Shown here: positions 13,701 to 24,338 of the stretch, piece by piece | How the letters are laid out: every line of letters begins with the position of its first letter | How positions within the stretch are numbered: the first letter of the stretch is position 1 | Assembly: GCF_963576615.1 (NCBI RefSeq) | Contig: NC_088714.1 | Span: 4,712,001 to 4,776,000, forward strand | Length of the DNA stretch: 64,000 bases | Source of the DNA: Watersipora subatra | Lineage: Eukaryota; Bryozoa; Gymnolaemata; Cheilostomatida; Watersiporidae | Direction: 5' to 3' | Program-made: the position numbers and the translations under genes | Notes under the pieces: model-generated | Databases searched by the model: none | What the model saw: only the letters and a program-made list of their open reading frames with translations | Told to the model about the DNA's origin: nothing

Positions 13701-13870
13701 ATGCCTTTTGCTCATGTAAGGCTAGTAAATGTCAGACAGGACAATGTGGCTGCTATGAGCAGAACCTGAAATGCACTGAGTTCTGTCAGTGTTGTCACTG
13801 TAAGAATAAAGCTGGAGGAGATGACAACGACGAAGGAGAAATCCAAGATCACGACGACTTTGATGGCTAA
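10717..13870 (+). pseudogene. Transposon-borne protein with C-terminal CXC Cys-rich domain (broken)
   Basis: Pieces of one multi-exon gene, in order on the plus strand: about 10733-10905 (Lys-rich start, ends in a stop), 11178-11369 (contains LCVICGKKEWW, a zinc-knuckle-like CxxC), about 11505-11680 (continues KQAAELRADHS and CYHRQCYYQYPGL), 13349-13468 (SPAFCQEVITMKQILS) and 13653-13870. The last exon holds FCSCKASKCQTGQCGCYEQN and then KCTEFCQCCHCKN, the spaced CxC/CxxxxC pattern of tesmin/TSO1-like CXC domains, followed by an acidic end. This layout recalls a Cys-rich protein family repeated in many invertebrate genomes, but that is recollection and was not searched. The gap 11.7-13.3 kb probably lost exons to a nested insertion. 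Inference: transposon protein, decayed. Confidence 0.6.
12035..13095. mobile_element. Probable nested hAT-type non-autonomous insertion
   Basis: The stretch 13018-13090, read on the minus strand, starts AGAGTTGCCCCGATTTCGG and continues with stacked TATCGG words, the style of hAT MITE ends. A related motif (GATTCAGATACCGATCC) sits at 12068-12084 in the same orientation. It separates exons of the CXC-domain gene. Exact boundaries were not resolved. Confidence 0.35.
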
Positions 13871-15089
13871 TTTCAGTTCTGGTGTATTTGAATTCATTAT
13901 TTTCTTCATTTGTTCCAACATAATCTAGTTTTAACTTTTCCATAGACCAGTGGATAATCAAACAAATCAACTATCAATGTTTTTTAACTTGTTTGATAAT
14001 TCGCAAGGCATGTGCCAGCAAGGGGGCATTTCTATCCACCCCTGTGATTTTTTTATAATCAAAACCTTTAGTTTTGCTTTCATTTAAAAGATATGAGTGT
14101 TCAGTCAATAAATTTAAGAAAACTTAATACTCAGTTTGAATTTAAATGATTACCATATGTAATGAAGAGGGTTTGTTCGTATTTTTATACACCCCTGTTT
14201 TCCCGGCTATCGTGCCGGTTTAGAGCGAGTTACTACCAAGATTTGAAAAATTCAGGTTTTTTTGACCCAGAAACCACTTAAATTGTGTATATCCATGTAA
14301 CTGGAGCGGAACTCAATTTTTAGGCCACTTTTTAGATAGTGGCTTACTGACTATAAGTGTGTCCACGAAATGCTGACCATTGTCCAATAATTCAGGGTCA
14401 TCTGTCGGTCATACGGTCCAGCTAGCTTCAACAACTGCATACTTATTACTTGCAATCAGCAACATAAAAATATTTCACAGGACAAAAATTATTCTCAAAG
14501 TAAATTATACAACTTGTTTTTCATTTTAACCACATAAGGAATTTTAAATATATATTGCCAGACTATTTACATGAGTAAACTAATAATTATAAAGGCTGCA
14601 AGTGTTTTTAATAAATCAACAAACAAATGAAAAAATAATAAGATTAATATGTAAATGATAAAAATAATTCTGAGTAGCTTTAGTTTCCATGCATAGATAT
14701 ATGTGAGTATACATAGTAAAATATTATTGATATATAATCAAACTGACAATTATAAGGGCTGCACATGGTTTGTAATAACTCGACAAATCAAGATTGTACC
14801 ACATAAGCCACACTGAACAGCTTTGGTTTTCATGCACGTATTAGTGTACAGAGATGTTATAATAACATCAGTTTATGCAAGTAGCAATATTATCAAAGTC
14901 TGACAGCTTCCCTACATATATTTATGCTGACTTACCATTGTGTGGTATGTTCCACCTATGACCAACTGGTGTCGAACAACAATGAAAGTGTTGCGAGCTG
15001 GCAACTATAGATAATACTAAGCTATTGGAGATAGCTCACGGCTTTTAAAAAGGTAATCCAGTGTATGAAGCTTTTAGGACTTGTTTTGG

Positions 15090-15477
15090 TGCGCAGAATA
15101 CGCATTTTTTATCAGCATAACGCTGGCAATCCCCTCTGATAAGTTGCAAGCAGTTCCTTGCAACTTTGCATTGGTTGTCATCAAACAATGACATGACCCA
15201 ACAAAAAGCTTATACACATTCATTCTTGAACAAAATACCAAATCAATGCGATTCAATTTCTAAACAGAGACTCGGCAGATATGTGATTGCAAAATAACTT
15301 AGTTTTAGATATTGCATGTATTACTTACATATTTACAGACTCCTGTACATGAGGTACATACGAAAAATAGTTTATACCTGTGGTCATGTGTCCACTTGTG
15401 ACACGAGCCACAATAGCATGCAGCAAACAATGAATATGACAGAGTCGTTATAGCGGTAAACAGTAAATCTTTGAATG
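15090..15477 (-). CDS. Two candidate exons, possibly 5' part of the membrane-protein gene
   Basis: On the minus strand, 15477-15378 has acceptor TTTGTGCAG and donor GTATAA. It reads as a hydrophobic stretch, FKDLLFTAITTLSYSLFAAC, then CYCGSCHKWTHDH. It exits with two bases (AG), and the next acceptor, TTGTTCAAG at 15225, supplies one base and continues RMNVYKLFVGSCHCLMTTN and GTACNLSEG. The result looks like a signal peptide followed by a Cys-rich ectodomain, on the same strand as and upstream of the 10295 exon. The second exon's donor is unclear: GCCAGC/GTTATG would give the needed phase 0 but is weak. No start codon was found. These could be chance open frames. Confidence 0.25.
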
Positions 15478-15706
15478 CTGCACAAATGGATAGAAGACGC
15501 AAGCAGCGTACAAATTCCGTTTAAGGCAACACAACAGTACTAGAGAATAAAACTTGATTACAATGGTCGCTGCGATAGAGTCCTGTATGGTCTATTGTCC
15601 GATGAGCTAGATATACAGCTCTGTGGTCACTGTTATGTGCGTGGCGCTGCAACAAATTCCACCATGAAATGTCCTCTTTTCTTTGCATCCGTTCTTCTGC
15701 ATATCA

Positions 15707-18700
15707 TCAGATCCTTAAGTGTGATTTATTCTTTGTGACAAACCTAAGGAGAGATGGATGCAAACAGCAATGAACACTACGGATGTACAGGATAGCAGAG
15801 TGACCTCCAGCACATATACACTGTGCTTCCATGAGGCAGTGATCCAAAGGTTTGTTGTCACCCGGAAGATGGCAACGGTAGAAATCCCCAAGTTGAACGA
15901 GGTTTGTTACTCGCAAATTTTTCCGAATGTTCAATGCTGGTAAAAATGGAAATTGCACTTGCAAATGATACGCAAAAAAATGCGAGGATAGCTATTCCTT
16001 TTTAAACATTTTTCCGACTTCAATTGTTGATATTTCGATTTGAGCGGTTCCAAAAGCTCCGCTAAGACCTCTGACATAGATATCAACACATCTTATCGCA
16101 CAGTAACTCAGCGTGCACACAACTACAAATCTGCATCATGGAAACAGTGATAGGAAGGAATGAGAGTAGGCACTCAAATGGTCATTCAACTAGCAACTAA
16201 AGCAATAACAGATTATCCACCTGGTTTTCTGATGATGTCAGACTACATAAATATCTCCCAAGGTTGAATTATAGAACGAATAAAGCATTCACTTAAATAG
16301 TATGCATGGGTCAACAAAAAAGCACACATTAGCCATGACACACCTAGCTCCGTTCACATATGGAAAGGAGATCATTGAAAAAAAAGGCCAGTCGAACATG
16401 AGACAGTACAATAAGAGTAATGCTCACCTGTCAAGAATTTCCCAGAAGCGCTGCAGATTCGCTCTATCCAAGTGCCTTCTATGCCTGTCCAGAGCCAATA
16501 TGGTAACATCCCACTTCTTGACATTAGCTTCAACAGGCATGTCTTTGAGCTGGAAAATTTAAAGAAAAAACCAACTTTAAAACAACTTAGAGTTGTCTTC
16601 TCAAACAAACATTATTGAGTCGACACAATGCACATTGAGCTACAGTAGACACTCCTACAATGTATACCTTCTATAACATAAATTCCAGATAATGTACAAA
16701 ATATATGCATAGTTTTTGCTTCCTACTACGTAAAAAGGTCCATATAACGTAGTGTAAAGTCGGGGCAACTTCTCAAATTTAATTTGAATGGTAACATATC
16801 TCGTCACACTTCTGAGAGAAAAACGATGTACATATATCATTGTATCTGTTATAAATACTACTTTTAAGACATTTTAGTTTGTCGTGATATATCATGAGAT
16901 GTGTCGACAAAACAGGGAATAGGTACATGTAAAATTATTCATAAATACTTTAAGGCGATCGATTGGCGCAGTTGTTACAGTGTCGGTCTACCAAGCTGAA
17001 TGTCACGAGTTGGAGGATCGTCGAAGGTTATCTTTTATCCTTACCTTGACACCTGAATACAGACAAACAATGAACAGGTAGACACTGCTCTTTTTAGAGT
17101 AAAATATATTTTTGGGTTGCTTTATTGTAAACGTATAAAATATTTGTTATTAGTTTTACTTTGCAGAATAGACTTTGTTGTCTACAACAAATAAATGAAT
17201 CGTTGTAAATGGATGTAGAAGTTGCACGTTTCACATCAACTTATTGTAAAATTACCGCAAGCAGTCTATAAAACCAATAAAATTGAACACAAAAAAGAGA
17301 AAAGTTGTCAAAGCAAACTTAGAATACTGCAGTTTGGTACAATCGGCAAATTAAAAAGTTTAGTATTTTCTATTTGTACAGCCAAAGGGCTGAGCTTAGA
17401 GAGATCTAGGAGCAAATTAGGCAATTGACACATATTTTAATGTTTGTATAAAGTAAATCCTTATAACGTAAACGTTCCTGGAACGTATTTTGAAACGCTC
17501 CTACAATGTGAATTTACGTTGTAGGAGTGGCTACTGTATTTGCAAAAATATATCAGTGGTGCAAGGTGTTACATGTTATATTATAAATAAGGCCATAACT
17601 ATAATATAAGTAAGGTATTATTGATGCATATTATAAAATATATAAAAATATTTAATGTACAAACTAATAGTACATATTATATAATTATCATGTTTAAATA
17701 AAATGGTCATCTCTGTGTTTGTCATATCTTTCTAGTCTATTAAATTAGGAATATAATGTGTCATATTATAACAGGGCCTAAGTTTGCATGTTAACCTCAA
17801 GATAACCACTGAGGTAACAGCAGCATTGCAGAATATCTATTAACAAAATGGAATGTTTAACCTAGCAAATGTGCACTAACCACTAGAAAATATAAAGGCT
17901 AATGCCAGTAAAGCAATATCTTGATATTGTTGTTGAAATGCTTGAGGTAAGCTGGCAAAAAGGAATAAGTGTGCTTACATTACAGTTGCATACCCATGAC
18001 ATTTAGGATTGGAAAAAACATGTTTTGTAATATAGTAACTCGTGTTACACATTGCTGAGTGTAATCAATAAGCAAGCATTAATATAATCAGATTAAATTT
18101 AATGTTAAACTTGCATCAGTGTTTAATATGCTAAAGGCTGTTTGTAAGAAACAATCGAGATGATTAAGGGCAGCATCAGAATCCAAAGTTAGATTTTCTT
18201 TTCTCCCATTTGAGTGATGTAAATAGACACCTACAGCTGGAGATTTCCCGATTCAAAATACAATAGCCCATCAAGATACTAAAAGGTTACTCCATTCACA
18301 TGCTGATCTCCATGGAGTTACCAGAAATACTAAAAAAAAGTAGTTTTTAGTACTGATCGATACTAAAAAACTAATATTTTAGTTTTATAATTCTAGTAAA
18401 CAGAAGTATGACGGTGCATTCCTAGCAAGTGGTTGGTTGCAATAATTTTTTCAAAGTTGCAAATGGTAATTAAATTAACTTGGTGAGCAAAACAAGGTGA
18501 GAACAAAAATATTTGAAGAGTATTAAAATTTATTAGATATCTGAGTGAAAGCATGCCGAGTTTTAGTTTGGCTTATACTCGATCTGTTTATTAGCCCAGA
18601 TACCAACATAGGGGTAAACCTTATTAACAACCTGTAGTTCAGTGACCACATTCATACTTCATATCTGCTACTAAGGATCACATGGAAGACTTCTAACATT

Positions 18701-21700
18701 ACAATTATAAAATAGCGCAAGCACTGGCTCTGGCCTGCTGACAATCTCTGTCTTGTAATTGTCAGTCACGCGGCGAAGATAAAACTTACATGCATGTGAA
18801 AGCCTTTCATCCGTGAGAATATATCTGTAGGATTGGGCCATGGCCAAGACTTGAATTGCCAGGCAGGTCCTTGGACAAACACTGCGACGACTCTATCCCT
18901 AAAGAAAAGGCACAACATCAGCTACTCAACAGGCAGAATTGGTGATATATATCGCTTGATATATATCATCGATATATATCGCTGATAGATATGATATTTT
19001 TGGGTCGAAAAAATCGATATTTAAAAAAAATATCCATTTTATCATTCCGTTTTCACCTCACAACCATTGCTAATAATCTAAAAATGCTAAACAACACCTG
19101 AAATCATCAAATACTTGCATAGGGACCTATTAGGTTTACCCAACACAGACAAACAAAGACAGCCAGACCAAGGATGTGACATCGGTTAGACCAATTAATT
19201 AGTGTTTGAGTTGAAAAGAGTTTTTCAGATCTAAATTGTATTCCTTCATCCCAGTGCTATCTCCCTAACCTGATTATCTCATCTCATGTTAACTGTTATA
19301 TTGTATTGCCTTATTGGAAGGCCAGCCTGCTGAAAACCCTTTCAACTTCATAATCCATGATTTTGAATTGAACGATCTGACACCCAGAAACAGAATTGTA
19401 AGCACATTACACTGACTCACTGAGATGACAGAGTAACTCATCTCATCATTTTCTGTAAAAATCTTTTAATGAATAGCTTCAAAGTAATTTAGCTCAGTAT
19501 AAAATCTATAAATATGATGGTATAACTCTGACTGCTAGTGTTGAGTGTGTGTTTTTTTTCATGTGGACTGGTTCACAGCAAGTTGAGAAGGTGTCCCGGT
19601 GTGGTGAAGGCTGGCAAGCTGGTGTTTGTTTACAAATACTTAAACTAGACAAGAGTAGGACATTAGAACATGTTTGGACTATCATAGTGTGTATTTACTA
19701 TTTGCAATATTTTGTTTGCACTTTGCATCCATGTCACGATTTCCAATCCAATGTTTGATGAACATTTTCATATTTATAAATATTATTATTATACTAGGCC
19801 TACAATAAATCAAGTGTTTGGTATTTTGCTATTAAACGTTGCTGACTGGTCCATACAACCTATAAAATACATCAATCACAATGTAAACACCATACAACTT
19901 CAACCTAGTGTCAAATTTTTATCAAAAATATCAATAAATATCATGATATATATCAGTGATATATTTTTAAAAATATCGATATTTTTGCCAATCTTGCCAA
20001 CAGGCCAGATGAGATAATACATCAAAACAAGTAAATTATAAATATAACGGATCCCAGTACTCAAATTGAACTCATAAACCGAAAACCCACCAATCATGGT
20101 GCTGCAGTTTTAGAGGATTATCAATAACTCGGTAAGGAATGGTCACGTCCCCCCGTTTGCGCTGTATCAGCACTTCATTGTCTCTCTTGGCTCCTTCCTT
20201 TCTTTTCTGCTCAGCCGATACATACCTACATTAGTGTCAGGAAAATCACTTCATTTATATGCTTGAACCAGAATAGCTTTTCTACTGCTCAAACATGCTT
20301 AGATAGCATGTAGAGCATTAGAGTATAGCAGTAGATAGCATGTAGAGCATTATGGTTTCTGCACATTCAATGCCAACAAAAATGACAAGTTCATTACTCT
20401 AAAAAATCTTCGGGTCAAATAAATAGTATAAAGACACTTAACTGGATGCTAGCCAAAACAAGCTACTGAACCAGATAGCGATGTTACATGAATTTTAAGA
20501 CGCCATTTTGTCTTGGACAACAGAAATTTACACTCTATAGTATTTGAAAATACAAGACAGAAAGAAAAATGCTGTCAAACTATAAGGTTTTTTAAACATC
20601 TAACAAATGTGGAAAATCTTTAATTGACAAAAAGTCTTAAGCCATACTTGTAGTCCTGTAAAATGTCCTTGGCATTGATCATCTGTATGAGGGAGGTTGT
20701 GGCTGCTGGAATAATTATTATGGGGGTGCGAGATGTCTTCTTGTTGCTGGGAATTGGACGAGCCTCAGAGACAGGCCTCGGCACTGGTCGAGGCTGTTCC
20801 ACAGCCTTCCTTCCGGTAGAGACTCCCTCTGTGACAGACTTTAAGGAGGCTCCTTGGAAAGTCTTCGTTACATCAATTCTGAACTCGTCAGTTTCTAAAC
20901 GGAAGTATGGAGTAGGTGATATGAGAAGCGCTTGGTTCTGTAGCCATGGAGTTTAGCAAGCCATAAAGCACCAGTGCCTTTCATAAATTCACCAACACTT
21001 TTGATGTTACAAAAACTTTTACTTATTGTCATTAAAAAATCTGACTACCGGGCACATGGCACAAAGAACATGTAAGATTAAAAAGGAGCTATGATTTTTC
21101 AGGACAGTTTTCAATAATAAAAGAATATATACAAAAACATGGGTATTAGTACATTGAATAAATGCATGTGCTGGTATCTGTATTCATGTCATCACTTGGT
21201 CATCAGGAATATCGAGTACGAAGAGTAACATGATATATATACCCTCTTTTTGCTTGAAGCTCTCCTGCTCGTATCTGTTATATGTCGGAGGCTGGTTGAC
21301 TTTAGGCGGGGCTCCATGAGGAGCAGTCGTGTGTGAGGAAGGTGCGCTAGATTGCTTGCCTTCTTCTCGAGCTTTCAGTGAAGCTAAGATGCCAAAAATA
21401 TTTTGCGCAAATTGCTTCCCATTACTGCAAAGGTATGAAACAATATAAAAAAGACAAAAATATGCCACATACACAGAGTCGACACCTACTACTAGTGTCA
21501 GAAAGACAGAAATATGCCACATACACAGAGTCGACACCTACTACTAGTGTCAGAAAGACAAAAATATGCCCCATACACAGAGTCGACACCTACAACTAGT
21601 GTCAGAAAGATAAGAATAAAAGAAGAGAGATAGTGAGTGACAAAAAGGATATAAGAGTGAAAGAAGAAAGATCGGAATGACTGTGAGAGAAATGACATTG

Positions 21701-23544
21701 TAAAAGAGATACAAATGAAATCCCAGCAAAAATTTTTGTGAGTTTATGGAGATAAAGAAAACTAGTGGCGGGCAGAAGCAGTGAGAATAAGTCTACCTCT
21801 GTACCTCTGTAGCACTGTGACACGGGTTCTCCAGAGACGCTCCTTGCTGATTATGTCTCTCGAAACAGCCACTTCTGCATCGACAAAGCTCCTCTGCTCA
21901 AACGCAGATGGCTCTTCATCAGCTAAAGGCACCATGAGAAGTGTTTGCTGCTTCAATGTGCAATGGTTCAACCATTTCAGCTCGTTCACCCAAAACTATT
22001 ATGCTTGATTGCATTTTTCTGCACTAGACCTACAGCTTACAAACTAAATAGGAACCACATTGGCTATTGCATTGCCTATTGTCCTGCCCGAATTAGCCAA
22101 AGTACTGAAAGAAAACAAACTGAAAAAGCAAAATATTATAGCTGAAGAATCCACCAGACATCAAGCAGCATCGAAATACCTTTGATAGTGGTTCGCTTCG
22201 TTGCGAGTCTCTTTGCCTTCATAGCAGCGATCTGTTCCATTGTCAACATGCTAGATATACTTGATTTTCTGCATGACATACACAAATAGACATGCTGAGA
22301 ACTTGTGCAACTTTTCAGTTAAAATATGAACGATAAGGTTACTTTAATACTTGTAGACTCATCAAATGTGATAGTAAAAAGAATGATAAGTTGCTCAAAT
22401 GTGTTGAATTCCTGCTAGAACTCACTTAACAAAACAACTTAATTGTCTTCAAGTCTCTGTGTAACAGATAAAGAGACAACCACTCACTCAACACCTTGTT
22501 GGGGAATAGCAGTAGTGGTGGTCTTTGGTCCATCAAGTTTCGCAGCTAATCGCTCCTTATCCCTTTGTACCTTCTCTTCTTCAAACTTCTGTCTCTTATT
22601 TTCATGAGTACTTGATTCATCCGCTTGTCTCTTGGCAGGAGCCACAGGCGCTAGCCATCAAATATCAAATGATGCATAAGTATTTTAAAATGGTTCAAAT
22701 GATGAATGCTGCAGCATTTCATAAAATGTCCAACGCGGAGCCACATGCTAGTTACACAGTTATGACTGCTAAGGGCAAACACCTTTGCCTACCTGGTTTT
22801 GGGGCTGAAATGGGTATTTCCAGTGGTGCACTTTTATCTATACTGCCGGATGTGTTGGTCTCGGCATTTAGGTAGGAGAGAAGATCTTTTCGGTCAGGAC
22901 GTCGAACCACTGGAACGTTGCCACCCTAACAAAAGGGCAGGGTCGGAGCTTGTAAAAAGTAGTGCAAACTACATTTGAAACCAATTGACAATGACTATAA
23001 CATATGAAAAATAGCAACTAAATTGATAAACATCAGATAAGGTGGTGCGCACTTACAGCGGCCTGACGAACGTACATAGCATGGGGGAGGTGTACATTTT
23101 TTAGAAGGAATAGGATACAGTCGACAGTATAGTATTCTTTTGCAACACTCTCCTTGCCTGTGCTATAAAACACGATTCCTTTGGTAAAATACCAAGTAAA
23201 AATGTTATCTACCTTCAGCTTTTAAACGTCAAACTAGGCTCTTTTATACGTGTCTTTATACGCAAAGCATTTAAGAGTAAACAGCAGTAACAACAGATAA
23301 ACGAGAACATACATCAATAATTCAATATCAAACGGTATGTTGTAAGCACAACTACTACGGAGATAACACTACAACTGCAAAATTTGCATTATTGAAGGCT
23401 ACTACGTTCTCACCCATAAGCCACATAATTAGTCTTTGCTGTCTTTTGCCATGCTTTATCTCCAAATATAACCAGATTGTCGCGCTCTTCTATGTCTTTT
23501 TTGCTCACGTTGTATTCACGTATAACACTCAACACATCAGCCAT
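15707..23544 (-). CDS. CDC73: CDC73 / parafibromin, PAF1 complex subunit (complete, 12 exons)
   Basis: CDC73 is a nuclear subunit of the PAF1 complex, which works with RNA polymerase II in elongation and histone modification. Exons: 23544-23414, 23162-23057, 22925-22793, 22650-22488, 22268-22180, 21922-21805, 21424-21243, 20894-20648, 20225-20091, 18898-18790, 16549-16428 and 15743-15707. All junctions are in phase; the total is 1572 nt (523 aa; human is 531). The start [13 protein letters not shown] matches the family. Recognisable blocks follow: [13 protein letters not shown], a bipartite basic NLS-like patch [18 protein letters not shown] (about residues 128-145), [37 protein letters not shown] opening the C-terminal Ras-like domain (from about 357), VPYRV-like [29 protein letters not shown] and the terminal KSHLRI. 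A linker present in human CDC73 before the IPYRV block is missing. Introns 9, 10 and 11 carry repeats. Confidence 0.97.
15860..16160 (+). repeat. Interspersed repeat copy A in CDC73 intron 11
   Basis: Shares a diverged ~300-base block with 45930-46385 in the same orientation and, in part, with 54480-54560 on the other strand. Shared words include TTACTCGCAAATTTT / CTACTCACAAGTTTT, CGCAAATGAT, GCAAGCTATTC-type runs, CGATTTGAG / TGATTTGAG and GGAAACAGTGAT. No coding capacity. Confidence 0.6.
16643..17536. mobile_element. MITE with TA flanks in CDC73 intron 10
   Basis: The left end CAGTAGACACTCCTACAATG and the right end, read on the other strand as CAGTAGCCACTCCTACAACG, form terminal inverted repeats, each flanked by TA. 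A second inner copy of the CTCCTACAATGT word lies near 17500. About 0.9 kb, no transposase. A tRNA-like sequence sits inside it. Confidence 0.65.
16953..17027 (+). repeat. tRNA-derived SINE head or degenerate tRNA-like sequence
   Basis: GATTGGCGCAGTTGTTACAG resembles a pol III A box in a D-arm, followed by GTCGGTCTACCAAGCTGAA (anticodon-arm style) and CACGAGTTGGAGGATCGTCG, a damaged B box/T-arm. The acceptor ends do not pair well, so this is not a working tRNA gene. A tRNA-derived SINE fragment is the likely explanation. Confidence 0.45.
18926..20013. mobile_element. Inverted-repeat element filling CDC73 intron 9
   Basis: The left end (AACAGGCAGAATTGG, then runs of GATATATATCG) and the right end (read on the minus strand GTTGGCAAGATTGGC, then AAAATATCGATATTT and GATATATATC) are imperfect inverted repeats of roughly 100 bases. 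The element takes up almost all of the 1.19 kb intron. No coding sequence was seen. The superfamily is uncertain, possibly hAT. Confidence 0.5.
21452..21607. repeat. 52-bp tandem triplication in CDC73 intron 6
   Basis: Three nearly identical 52-base units starting AGACAAAAATATGCC and containing CAGAGTCGACACCTACTACT. Differences between units are single bases. Confidence 0.85.
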
Positions 23545-24338
23545 TGCGGTTGATTAGAACAGAGTTTCAAGTGCGCAAATTCCTACTTGTATAAATGTAA
23601 CACACATTTATGACATTAAATATTTTAAATAAAAGTTTTAAAGTAAACAAATTAAACAAGTAAATTTTATTTAGTGTTTAAGTTTCAATAGTTTATGATA
23701 TTGTTGGTTTGGAGGGTTTATAGCATTTTCTCGCGTCCTTTGTCGGGGGCACTCCATAGCCTGTAGTGCTGTTGGTGTACAAGTTTGTGAACGTATCTGA
23801 AACATCGAAACGGTCTCTCATAATTGTCAAAGTAAGGCCATCCGCTTATTAATTCGGAAATATTATTACATTTTCGATGTTTTTGGTGGTTAAGCTTTCT
23901 GCCGCGAAAGTTAGAATGCATGCCTTCGATGCACCGCAAACAAAACATTCGTGTAACACTTCTTACTGTATGTAAATTTATATTATTACGTATATCTGCT
24001 CTTGTCTTAGCTTACGTAGCCAAGTTTTACATCGACTAAAATTAAGATTGATTGTTATAAATATGAAGTGTGTAATAAACGCTAACCAATTTCTTGTTAA
24101 GAGTTATGTAACTTGTAAGTGTTGTAAGTTACAAGAGGACACCTAGGAAAAACGGACTAGTTTAGGAAAAAATGCAGCATTTGCCTTGCATAAAAATTAT
24201 TAGGTAATTACAAAAAATTTTTTTTTCTGTAAATAGAATCAGTTGCCAAATGAGACAGAGGTTTTGATGAAGTCTCGTCAACTTTCCCAAGCTGAAAAAG
24301 CTTAATGACGTAGTTGTATAAACTATGTCATTAATGTC
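23545..24338. other. Region upstream of CDC73
   Basis: Holds the presumed CDC73 5' UTR and promoter. I see no TATA box or other element that can be tied to the start. One minus-strand open frame is listed separately. Confidence 0.4.
23718..23948 (-). CDS. Small basic hypothetical protein (76 aa), doubtful
   Basis: An ATG-started open frame reading MFCLRCIEGMHSNFRGRK and later SGWPYFDNYERPFRCFRY, ending DKGREKML. It is rich in His, Arg, Tyr and Phe and looks more protein-like than the surrounding frames. It lies about 170 bases upstream of CDC73 on the same strand. I do not recognise a family, and it could be chance, an exon or a 5' UTR segment. Confidence 0.25.
   Translation of the reverse strand: MFCLRCIEGMHSNFRGRKLNHQKHRKCNNISELISGWPYFDNYERPFRCFRYVHKLVHQQHYRLWSAPDKGREKML

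Larger units (their letters stand above)
10378..14351. mobile_element. TIR DNA transposon (~4 kb) carrying a CXC-domain gene
   Basis: Imperfect terminal inverted repeats face each other at about 10378-10507 and 14213-14351. Shared words on opposite strands include GTCAGTAAGCCAC, GAGTTCCGCTCCAGTT (left arm CAGTTCCGCTCCAGTT), CATGGATATACAC, GGTAGTAACTC and AAACCGGCAC. Both ends are flanked by TA, which fits a TA target duplication but is too short to prove it. The interior carries plus-strand exons of one gene (separate entry). The arms differ by many substitutions and indels, so the copy is old. The superfamily could not be named. Confidence 0.7.

Noticed and set aside
15512-15688. A 58-codon minus-strand frame starting 19 bases after the CDC73 stop (contains TIDHTGLYRSDHC)
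   Set aside because: Probably CDC73 3' UTR. No splice or family support. The Ig-like DxGxY hint is too short.
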